From a virus: a DNA stretch of 64,000 nt. The translations under genes were made by a program, and so were the position numbers. The DNA lies in IMG/VR virus record IMGVR_UViG_3300044620_001904, positions 31,262 to 95,261 of that record. The stretch is one strand, 5' to 3'. Each line of letters begins with the position of its first letter. The stretch's first letter is position 1. The notes under the pieces are model-generated. The model did no database searches. It had not been told where the DNA came from and saw only the letters and a list, made by a program, of their open reading frames with translations. Below are positions 57,252-64,000 of the stretch, in pieces.

Positions 57252-58139
57252 TTAATAATATTTTAAAACTGAACCATCTTCAAAAATCAATATTTTAAGA
57301 CCACCATAATTAACATCAACAATATTTCCCATAATATCAAAAATTTTAACAGGTTTTTTTTGAATTGTATTAACATATATTGGTTCATATATTTTAAACG
57401 ACCCATTAAGATCAACTTGAGTTAATCTATAATATGAAATACCATCAAAAGGAAATTTGTCAAAATATTTATATTCCTTTTTAGTTGTGCTATAAACAGA
57501 GGTTTTGATTTTCGTTAGATATGCAAAGGTAACTAAATCTTTTGATTTTTCCAAAATAAAATAATCGGAGTTTGTCTCACTCATTGTAACCCACTTAGTT
57601 ATAACTCCACCATATGTTGGTGTTGCTTCAAATGAGGATAATTCAACAGGTAATTGCGTTGACTCAACCCAATATGGACATATTGATGATATCCCCTGAC
57701 AAAAAAAACCTCCAGATGCACTTCCAGTAACACACCAAGAATATTGATGCCCTATAACTAAATTTGCAAAAAATTGACCATCTCCAACCGTATAATCATC
57801 CGTTTTATCACAAAGCGTTAATTGACTGAAAGATACATTATTGCAACCCAAAGATGTGAACGCAAAATTTAAATAAACACCATTACTTTGTGCCGTAAAA
57901 TCAAAACAAAATGTAAATGTTTTTTCAGGTTTTGGTAACAAATAACAATATCCCTTTTGTAACAAAAAATCATATGTTGGTATTGGATTTTCTATGAATT
58001 TTACAGAACCTATTAATGTATCACATATATTTGACTGCGAACCCGACGACAACATCTCAATGTCAAAAGTTTGCCCTTTTTGTGCTAAAATAGAATTAGA
58101 AAAAGTAAATAGTAATATAAGTAAAAATAGGAATTTCAT
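57252..58139 (-). CDS. Secreted protein with Bacteroidota surface-protein domain
   Basis: 295 residues from 58139. Signal peptide MKFLFLLILLFTFSNSILAQ; a Cys-rich beta domain (LGCNNVSF, QYSWCVTG); then LPVELSSFEATPTYGGVITK, SETNSDYFILEKSKD and SYYRLTQVDLNGSF. This second part is a hallmark of Bacteroidota exported (often type IX-secreted) proteins, so it was probably gained from a host. The end (GGLKILIFEDGSVLKYY) is short of a full sorting domain. An ATATTTAT box (58144-58151) lies 4 nt upstream. Phage use is unknown. Confidence 0.82.
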   Translation of the reverse strand: MKFLFLLILLFTFSNSILAQKGQTFDIEMLSSGSQSNICDTLIGSVKFIENPIPTYDFLLQKGYCYLLPKPEKTFTFCFDFTAQSNGVYLNFAFTSLGCNNVSFSQLTLCDKTDDYTVGDGQFFANLVIGHQYSWCVTGSASGGFFCQGISSICPYWVESTQLPVELSSFEATPTYGGVITKWVTMSETNSDYFILEKSKDLVTFAYLTKIKTSVYSTTKKEYKYFDKFPFDGISYYRLTQVDLNGSFKIYEPIYVNTIQKKPVKIFDIMGNIVDVNYGGLKILIFEDGSVLKYY

Positions 58140-58203
58140 ATCAATAAATATCAAAATTTAATGTAATTTATGTAACCTAACAAAATATTATTATCTTTGC
58201 AAC

Positions 58204-58662
58204 ATGAATATTTTCGTATTAGATACCGACATCGAGAAGTGTGCTAAGGATCACTGCGACAAACATTGTGTTAAAATGATTTTGGAGTCCTGCCAAATTT
58301 TATGTGGTGTGCATTGGTCAACCGGTGGTGACGCTCCTTATAGATTGAGTCATAAAAACCATCCTTGCTCTATTTGGGCTCGTACTTCTTATTCAAATTA
58401 TGTTTGGTTAACTGATTTAGGACTTGAACTGTGTAAAGAATACGAGAGAAGATACGGCAAAATACACAAAACTAAATCAGTATTAGAATGGTGTTTAACA
58501 AATAAACCTAACATACCTGATTTAGGATTAACTCCTCATGCAAAAGCGATGCCTGACGAATATAAGGTTGATGATGTTGTGCAGTCATATAGAAATTATT
58601 ATAAAGAAGGTAAGAAAGATATTTTGAAATGGAAAGATGGTTATAAACCTGAGTGGCTGTAA
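58204..58662 (+). CDS. Pyrimidine-dimer DNA glycosylase-like family protein
   Basis: 152 residues with the family pattern MNIFVLDTDIEKCAKDHCDK, HCVKMILESCQ, SHKNHPCSIWAR, GLTPHAKAMPDEYK and SYRNYYKEGK. Related proteins in phages and bacteria are assigned to the pyrimidine-dimer glycosylase superfamily (T4 DenV relatives), which would cut UV-damaged DNA. TATCTTTG (58192-58199) ends 4 nt before the ATG: leaderless early type. Confidence 0.85.
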   Translation: MNIFVLDTDIEKCAKDHCDKHCVKMILESCQILCGVHWSTGGDAPYRLSHKNHPCSIWARTSYSNYVWLTDLGLELCKEYERRYGKIHKTKSVLEWCLTNKPNIPDLGLTPHAKAMPDEYKVDDVVQSYRNYYKEGKKDILKWKDGYKPEWL

Positions 58663-59526
58663 TTAAGCACAACCCCCTTCTTTACAGAACATTTGTTTTT
58701 CCTTTTCTCTTCTTGTTTTTAGACCAGAAAATCCCGGCTTATCACTTTTAAATGATAATATTTTATTTGCAGCACTTTTAAAATCACCCTTTTTAACATA
58801 ATCAATTACTTCATTTTCAGAACTACCACCTCTTAATGAACCGCAACCGGCATTAAATGCTAATGATGTTAAAGTGTCAAACATACTTTGGGTTATTGGT
58901 CTATTAATATTCTTAGATTGCCAATCTGAGAATATTCTTTTAACACAATCAGATGCCGATTGAGCATCTTTTCTTAATATTTTTTCAGCCGTTGATTGGT
59001 TTATTTTATTTTTGGGTTTCGCGTATTCACCCGTATGACCCCACCCTATTGTCCAAACATCACCCGGAACTTTATATGATTGTAAAACAGGTTGGCATTT
59101 TGATCCGGCTTTACCTTCTTCACATTTTAAAAAATTAATTAATTGTTCTGACGGTGATAAATTTGTTGGATTTTGTAAATTCAAACTTGGTTTGCTATAT
59201 TGAATATCACCTTCTTGATTAATTGTATGAGGAATATTTTTTTGATTTAATAGTTTTACGATCTCATTTTTTTCTGACTCAGTAAATTCCATAAAAGAAT
59301 TAACAATATCATAAAAATTTTCCTTATATTTTGTTTCTAATTTCTTATTTAACAATAAAAACATGTTTTTATTAGCAATTTTGTTAATTGCATCATAAAC
59401 TTTTTCTTCATCAGTTCCAACACCCGAAGTTGCGGTATATATTTGGTCGGCTAATGACTCAATTTTATCTGTCTTTACTTGCTCAATTAATCTTTGTAAT
59501 TGATTTTCTTTGATGATTAATTCCAT
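58663..59526 (-). CDS. T4-type (GH24) lysozyme with leader and GTDE domain
   Basis: 287 residues. Leader MELIIKENQLQRLIEQVKTD with a LIE site, then GVGTDEEKVYDAINKI (annexin-like GTDE repeat, about 35-95). The catalytic part is GH24: the Glu in LKCEEGKAGSK, GWGHTG (Thr), INQSTAEKIL and the FNAGCGSLRGGSS end. ATATTTAT box at 59542-59549, 15 nt upstream. The leader suggests it may be packaged rather than act only at lysis. Confidence 0.87.
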   Translation of the reverse strand: MELIIKENQLQRLIEQVKTDKIESLADQIYTATSGVGTDEEKVYDAINKIANKNMFLLLNKKLETKYKENFYDIVNSFMEFTESEKNEIVKLLNQKNIPHTINQEGDIQYSKPSLNLQNPTNLSPSEQLINFLKCEEGKAGSKCQPVLQSYKVPGDVWTIGWGHTGEYAKPKNKINQSTAEKILRKDAQSASDCVKRIFSDWQSKNINRPITQSMFDTLTSLAFNAGCGSLRGGSSENEVIDYVKKGDFKSAANKILSFKSDKPGFSGLKTRREKEKQMFCKEGGCA

Positions 59527-59577
59527 ACGATTTTATATATTATAAATATGTGTTGATATTAACTTATTTTATTCATA

Positions 59578-59585
59578 TATTTTTG
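59578..59585 (+). promoter_or_regulatory. TAnnTTTG box before the FKBP gene
   Basis: TATTTTTG at 59578-59585, 12 nt before the ATG; a TTG lies roughly 20 nt upstream in the AT-rich spacer. Confidence 0.4.
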
Positions 59586-59597
59586 AAAAATTAAATT

Positions 59598-60023
59598 ATG
59601 AAAAAAATTCAAGACGGAGATACCGTAAAAGTTAATTACACAGGTAAATTTGAAGATGGTTCAGTTTTTGATTCATCATTGGTTGAAGGAAGACAACCAC
59701 TTACAGTAACATTGGGTCAAGGACAACTTATCCCTGGATTTGAGAAGGGTCTGATTGATATGGCGGTCGGAGAAACCAAAACTATTGAGATCCAACCAAA
59801 CGAAGCTTATGGTGAAGTGAATGAAGATATGTATCAAGAAGTTGAAAAATCGGTTTTACCCGAGGATTTACAAGTTGGTATGATGTTGCAAGCTAGCGGT
59901 CCGCAAGGTGTTTTTAATGTCTTAGTTAAAGAAATTAAAGAAACAACTGCTGTTTTAGACGCTAATCATCCATTGGCTGGTAAAAAACTATTTTTTGATT
60001 TAGAAGTAGTAGAGGTAGCTTAA
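59598..60023 (+). CDS. slyD-like: FKBP-type peptidyl-prolyl isomerase, SlyD-like
   Basis: 141 residues: VKVNYTGKFEDGSVFDSS, LGQGQLIPGFEKGLIDM, then the IF-domain insert (YGEVNEDMYQEV and VGMMLQASG) and NHPLAGKKLFFDLEVV. That is a SlyD-type FKBP without the His-rich tail. It folds proline-limited proteins. Phage copies are rare, so it is probably host-derived and may help fold phage fibres. A terminator follows. Confidence 0.93.
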   Translation: MKKIQDGDTVKVNYTGKFEDGSVFDSSLVEGRQPLTVTLGQGQLIPGFEKGLIDMAVGETKTIEIQPNEAYGEVNEDMYQEVEKSVLPEDLQVGMMLQASGPQGVFNVLVKEIKETTAVLDANHPLAGKKLFFDLEVVEVA

Positions 60024-60028
60024 ATCAA

Positions 60029-60052
60029 AAACCCCGATTTTGGTCGGGGTTT
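60029..60052 (+). terminator. Intrinsic terminator after FKBP gene
   Basis: AAACCCCGA/TCGGGGTTT stem followed by seven T. Confidence 0.9.
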
Positions 60053-60069
60053 TTTTAAAAATATAAAAC

Positions 60070-60225
60070 ATGAAAGTTACAGTTTTAGAAAAATTAGGAG
60101 AAGATCTCTATCTTGTTATGTCCGATGATGGACAAACTGCAATTGCCACTCAAACAGATATTGATAATCTTAAAAAAATAGGTAATCTACATACACCACA
60201 AAACGAACAAATATCAAATGATTGA
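60070..60225 (+). CDS. Small hypothetical protein, 51 aa
   Basis: MKVTVLEKLGEDLYLVMSDD and on. The ATATTTAT box of the next gene overlaps its stop codon. Unknown function. Confidence 0.6.
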   Translation: MKVTVLEKLGEDLYLVMSDDGQTAIATQTDIDNLKKIGNLHTPQNEQISND

Positions 60226-60245
60226 TATTTATCATCATATATTAT

Positions 60246-61397
60246 ATGATGAAATTACAAAAAAAATTTATAAATGAGGTATTAGGAGTTCCTTCTAATA
60301 TTGAAAATGTCTCAAAAAGATTATTTAATTTCTTTTCTAAAAAAATAGAAGAAGAAGGTCAGAATATTATAGACCCCAATGAAAATTACCAATTTGAACT
60401 TCAGGGGAGATTTAAAATTGCTGATTTTAATTTTAATACTATTGATTTAAAATTGGGATTTATAGAGACTGAAAATGTTGATGAAATTACCATAATTAAT
60501 ATGGCGTTAGGTATTCAGGCAAGAATGGATCCCACATCTTTAAAGTTAATATCAAGAAAAACTAAAGGAATTAATTTAAGTGTCCGTTTTGCACTACCTA
60601 AATCAAAACAAACCAAATTCTCAGAACTACTTGATTTTGTTCAAATAGAAGAGTTAGAACTTCAATCTTCGTTCTCACATGAATTAATGCACGCATTTGA
60701 AGATTACAAAAAACCTTATGAAACTCCTGAAGGGAGGGCAAAATACTCTGCGTTACAAAATGTAAGTTTTGGCATTCCACCTTTAAATGAATTTATTTAT
60801 TATCTTTATTTTGCATCAGCAACCGAAAATGCTGTTAGACCTTCTGAAGTTAATTCAATAATGAAAAAAGGAGATGTCAGAAAAGATATGTTTGTTAATT
60901 TTTTATTGTCAAACAGAGTGTATAAAATGTATAAAGAGATAAGTAATTTTTCATTAAATAATTTAAGAAATGAAATGTTAAATCTTATGCCAAGAATTAA
61001 TGAAATATTAAGTATGTTCAATGAGCAAGATAATTTTGAAAATGATATTGATAAAGTGGATAGAATATTAGAATTATATTACATTAATTTAAGTAATGAG
61101 ATGATTGAACAATATAAAAATTTACTAACTACTGATTTTAATGAAATGTTTATTGGTTTTTCTGGTGATAAACGAAAATTGTATAACGATTTTATAAATG
61201 AAACTCAAAGATTTAAAAATAACCCTTTAAAATTTTTTGAATATCAGGAGAAAAAAATAAGAAACGTTTCAAATTATATGTTAAAAAAATTATCTAAGTT
61301 GTACGCCCTTATTGAAGATAAAAAATCAATTAAGAATTGGGATCTTCATACTAAAATAAATAAAAAAACTCAGATTGAATCAAAATACAGGTATTAA
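60246..61397 (+). CDS. Leader-bearing HExxH protein, 383 aa
   Basis: Start 60246 or 60249 (MKLQKKFINEVLGVPSN), preferred because the ATATTTAT box (60225-60232) lies 13 nt upstream. INE/V may be a processing site. Around residue 150 SFSHELMHAFEDYKK contains HExxH, so a zinc metallopeptidase is possible. The rest is helical and Lys/Asn-rich. It starts a plus-strand late unit of three genes. Confidence 0.72.
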   Translation: MMKLQKKFINEVLGVPSNIENVSKRLFNFFSKKIEEEGQNIIDPNENYQFELQGRFKIADFNFNTIDLKLGFIETENVDEITIINMALGIQARMDPTSLKLISRKTKGINLSVRFALPKSKQTKFSELLDFVQIEELELQSSFSHELMHAFEDYKKPYETPEGRAKYSALQNVSFGIPPLNEFIYYLYFASATENAVRPSEVNSIMKKGDVRKDMFVNFLLSNRVYKMYKEISNFSLNNLRNEMLNLMPRINEILSMFNEQDNFENDIDKVDRILELYYINLSNEMIEQYKNLLTTDFNEMFIGFSGDKRKLYNDFINETQRFKNNPLKFFEYQEKKIRNVSNYMLKKLSKLYALIEDKKSIKNWDLHTKINKKTQIESKYRY

Positions 61398-61715
61398 ATG
61401 AAAAGGTTGGAACCGTTAATTGAAAAAATAATTTATTATTCGTATAAAGATAACATATTTAACGTAGAATTTAGAAATAAAGAAGTTTATTTGGGATCAT
61501 CTCCTGAACTGCCTGAAGAGGAAAGAACAATAAACCAAACGGTGATTATCATAACTCTTAATAATTTGGATTCCAAATTCCAAAATTATGAATTGAAAAA
61601 TATGCGTAGAGAGATTATAAATAAAATAGATAGTATTTTTAGTCTTAATTATATGTATTATGGTTCAAAGTGGGACTTTGAATTTAAAGTCGCTGAAATA
61701 AATAATTTACTATGA
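61398..61715 (+). CDS. Hypothetical protein, 105 aa
   Basis: Starts right after the previous stop. Alpha/beta (YKDNIFNVEFRNKEVYLG). It resembles the small partner proteins at 37.8-38.6 and 56.6 kb in style. Overlaps the next start by 4 nt. Confidence 0.65.
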   Translation: MKRLEPLIEKIIYYSYKDNIFNVEFRNKEVYLGSSPELPEEERTINQTVIIITLNNLDSKFQNYELKNMRREIINKIDSIFSLNYMYYGSKWDFEFKVAEINNLL

Positions 61716-63340
61716 AAAAATTAGATTCAAATATAGTCAAAATACAAAAGATAATGAGGGTCTCTAATTTGATTACTGAAGCATCCAAAAAGGATGTATT
61801 GGTTAATAAAATTGGATTATCAGAAGAACTCGCCAATTATTTTGATGAAAAATGTGGAGGTTTAGCGGTTATAATGTTTAAAAAAATGATGTCATATCTA
61901 AAAGATAGATTTAGAGATTTTAATACCAATTACAACGATAAGGATATAATTGACATTATGAATAAAAATAAGGGTCCTGGTTATACAGAAAAAGAAAGAT
62001 TGCAATCTATCATGGATTGGGTTAGAGTTGGTCTTAATGGAAGATTAAATCAATATCAAGATTTAGGTTTTTATGAATTATATGAAAAATCAAAAGAATG
62101 GCATGATTCATTAAATTTAGGACAAGGAGATATTAATTACAAAGAAGAAAATGATATTATAAAAGATTTCAGAGATGAAAAAGGTAATGGATTTTATTGG
62201 GCTGACTTAAATACAAATTCTTCAGATGAAGAATGTAAAAGAATGGGTCATTGCGGAAGGACAGGTTCAAATAACAATTTATATTCATTAAGAGAGCAAA
62301 GGCAATTACCTGGTGGTAAATTTTCATTGAATAAAAGTCATTTAACCGCATCTATAGGTAATGATGGAACATTATATCAATTAAAAGGACCTAAAAACAG
62401 TAAGCCTCAAGAAGAATATCATAAATACATTTTACCTTTATTTTTTGTTTTGGGTGGAGGTGGAGAACAAGAAGACTATTTAATACAAGGGTTTGGTTCA
62501 GAATACGCCTCAAATTTGGATTTCAAAATAACCGACTTACCTGACGATACAATAAAGGAACTTTATACTCAAAGACCCGAACTTTTTAGTGGTTACTCTT
62601 TAAGAAAAAAACTTAGAGATATGGGTCTTATAGAGATGCCTTCTTTTGGTGAATTTATACTTGAAATTCCAACCAAATATATAGACAACTATGTTGACGG
62701 AGATTTTGTGACACATACAAGAAGATGGACGGATGAAAATGGAAATAAAAGAGAAAAACGTACATATTTTTTTGAGGCGTTATTAACTGACCCTTGGGAT
62801 TTTTGGGATAATTGGGACAATCAAGATTGGAAATCCGCATTGGAATATTATGTAGATAAAGAAAATGAAAAAAAGATTAGAGATTATCTTATGAGCTTAG
62901 CAGAAAATCCTTCGGAATATGAAGACATATCATTGGAGGAAATGGTAGATGAATTAGATGATGATAACCAAGTTCAGAATGCTTTAATGTCAGCTGCGAA
63001 TGATTGCGAACGCGATGATTATGTCAATGCTTTACAAGAACATATGAAAGAACTTTTAGAACTGTATGGCGATGTAATAAAATTAGATGATCAAGGTGCT
63101 GAAATCAAAGTTGATTTAGAAAACTTTATTGATAACAACGTAGAAAATGATGAATGGTTATTTGAAGTTATTGATAATTGTGGTGAAAAAAGTTCAGAAT
63201 GTATATTTTCAGAGATAATTTCAGATTATGGTTTTGATAAACCAAAATGGAATTTTGATGATAGGTTCATTCCAGATGTAGATGAAAGATTGTTTAATGA
63301 GGTTTTGTCAGATAGATTGAGCGATTTCATTAAAAATTAG
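61712..63340 (+). CDS. Large leader-bearing phage protein, 542 aa
   Basis: Leader MKKLDSNIVKIQKIMRVSNL followed by ITE/A, a clear prohead-protease-type site. The middle contains CKRMGHCGRTGSNNNLYSLRE and HLTASIGNDGTLYQLKG, related to the KWCTT block of the 41.2-kb protein. The C-terminus is acidic and helical. Probably a head-internal or virion protein of a phage family without known function. Confidence 0.75.
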   Translation: MKKLDSNIVKIQKIMRVSNLITEASKKDVLVNKIGLSEELANYFDEKCGGLAVIMFKKMMSYLKDRFRDFNTNYNDKDIIDIMNKNKGPGYTEKERLQSIMDWVRVGLNGRLNQYQDLGFYELYEKSKEWHDSLNLGQGDINYKEENDIIKDFRDEKGNGFYWADLNTNSSDEECKRMGHCGRTGSNNNLYSLREQRQLPGGKFSLNKSHLTASIGNDGTLYQLKGPKNSKPQEEYHKYILPLFFVLGGGGEQEDYLIQGFGSEYASNLDFKITDLPDDTIKELYTQRPELFSGYSLRKKLRDMGLIEMPSFGEFILEIPTKYIDNYVDGDFVTHTRRWTDENGNKREKRTYFFEALLTDPWDFWDNWDNQDWKSALEYYVDKENEKKIRDYLMSLAENPSEYEDISLEEMVDELDDDNQVQNALMSAANDCERDDYVNALQEHMKELLELYGDVIKLDDQGAEIKVDLENFIDNNVENDEWLFEVIDNCGEKSSECIFSEIISDYGFDKPKWNFDDRFIPDVDERLFNEVLSDRLSDFIKN

Positions 63341-64000
63341 TCGGTTTCCTTTGAAGCGTATTTAACACCCATTATTGTTCCTATAATACTAAAAGCATTT
63401 GTAAGTAATATACCAAACATATTAGACCAAGTAGAACCGATTATTTGAGTGTCTTTATTATTATATAAAGCGATACCATACATTATTGTGGTCACCAATC
63501 CAACTGTTATAATAACACCTAAAGAAACCTTAACTATTCTTTCAATCAATCTAGTTTGTGTCTTTTTTTGAAGAACATCTAAATCACTTTCAACTATTTT
63601 TTTTGCATTTTCAGCTTCAATTCTAGCCTGTTCAGATTTTAACATTTCCTGCTGTAATTCCAAACTTATTTTTTCATTTTCATCTCTCCATAAAATTAAT
63701 TCTCTGTTTTGATGCTCAAGTTGTAATTTTGTGTCCTCAACAGATGATAAACTTAATTTAAGTTCGTCCAAAATTCTTTGATTTTCTAAATTTAAAGATA
63801 CTAACTCCTCGTTTTTAAATTGGATCTGTTTTGTAATATCTAATCTTTTTCTTCTATGTTCTTTATCCTTTTCTAAACAAGTTTTAATATACTCCTCAAA
63901 TTGTGTGTCACCAGAATAATCAATAACTCTAATAATATTTCCCTCAAGACATATGTTTTTTGTCTCACAGAGATTTATTAGTTGTTGCCTTACTTGTTTG
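63337..64000 (-). CDS. Coiled-coil membrane protein (N-terminus beyond the window)
   Basis: The frame is open from the right edge to a stop at 63337, so at least 220 residues. The visible part begins QQLINLCETKNICLEGN, then a long coiled coil (about 75 to 155: NLENQRILDELKLSL, EHQNRELILWRDENEK). Two C-terminal membrane helices follow (VSLGVIITVGLVTTIMYGI and FGILLTNAFSIIGTIMG). An anchor or sensing role is possible. Converges with the 542-aa gene by 4 nt. Confidence 0.7.
   Translation of the reverse strand, partial: KQVRQQLINLCETKNICLEGNIIRVIDYSGDTQFEEYIKTCLEKDKEHRRKRLDITKQIQFKNEELVSLNLENQRILDELKLSLSSVEDTKLQLEHQNRELILWRDENEKISLELQQEMLKSEQARIEAENAKKIVESDLDVLQKKTQTRLIERIVKVSLGVIITVGLVTTIMYGIALYNNKDTQIIGSTWSNMFGILLTNAFSIIGTIMGVKYASKETD

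Overview
The window looks like part of the genome of a large T4-type (myovirus-like) phage that infects a Bacteroidota host, probably a flavobacterium. Supporting signs: AT-rich DNA with packed, overlapping genes; phage tail, lysis, RNA-ligase and homing genes; Bacteroidota-type promoters (TTG, about 19-20 nt, TAnnTTTG) and almost no Shine-Dalgarno sequences; a secreted protein with the C-terminal region typical of Bacteroidota surface proteins; and stop codons used as in the standard code. No search could be run, so names rest on motifs read by eye.

Layout. 0-5.8 kb: minus-strand structural or assembly genes and a four-domain cell-wall enzyme. 5.8-9.3 kb: a proteostasis group (Hsp20, a ClpC-like unfoldase without its N-domain, an M20-type peptidase). 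9.3-13.4 kb: unknown late genes. 13.4-15.8 kb: an RNA locus with a tmRNA on the plus strand and, on the minus strand, a 1.43-kb non-coding transcript with its own promoter and terminator, many GNRA/UUCG hairpins and an embedded tRNA-like fold. 16-23.7 kb: a zinc-finger protein, an Rnl1-type RNA ligase, a second RNA ligase broken by a split intein with a free-standing endonuclease gene between its halves, and phosphoesterase/cREC genes. 23.7-29.4 kb: a minus-strand tRNA cluster (24 assignable tRNAs covering all 20 amino acids, three aberrant tRNA-like elements, several structured non-tRNA blocks) with an HNH gene and tiny genes. 29.5-45 kb: virion-associated and unknown genes, a polynucleotide-kinase-like enzyme, an IMPDH/GMP reductase, a YciA-like thioesterase and a small CRISPR array without cas genes. 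45-53.6 kb: plus-strand tail-fibre and adhesin genes. 53.6-64 kb: HAD and calcineurin-like enzymes, metallopeptidases, a pyrimidine-dimer-glycosylase-like protein, a GH24 lysozyme, an FKBP and further late genes.

Two promoter classes can be seen. Early-type genes have TAnnTTTG ending 4-6 nt before the ATG, which implies leaderless mRNAs. Structural or unknown late-type genes have an ATATTTAT box about 4-5 or 13-17 nt before the ATG. Many of the late-type proteins begin with a short amphipathic helix followed by an (I/L)xE site, like T4 capsid-targeting leaders cut by the prohead protease.

The most unusual content is RNA-based: the giant ornate RNA, a tmRNA with a long divergent tag, tRNAs for Gln, Asn, Thr and Glu with class-II variable arms, a Cas13b-like mini-CRISPR array, and an RNA-repair set that includes a fractured ligase. 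Together these suggest a phage that heavily remodels translation and RNA defence in its host.
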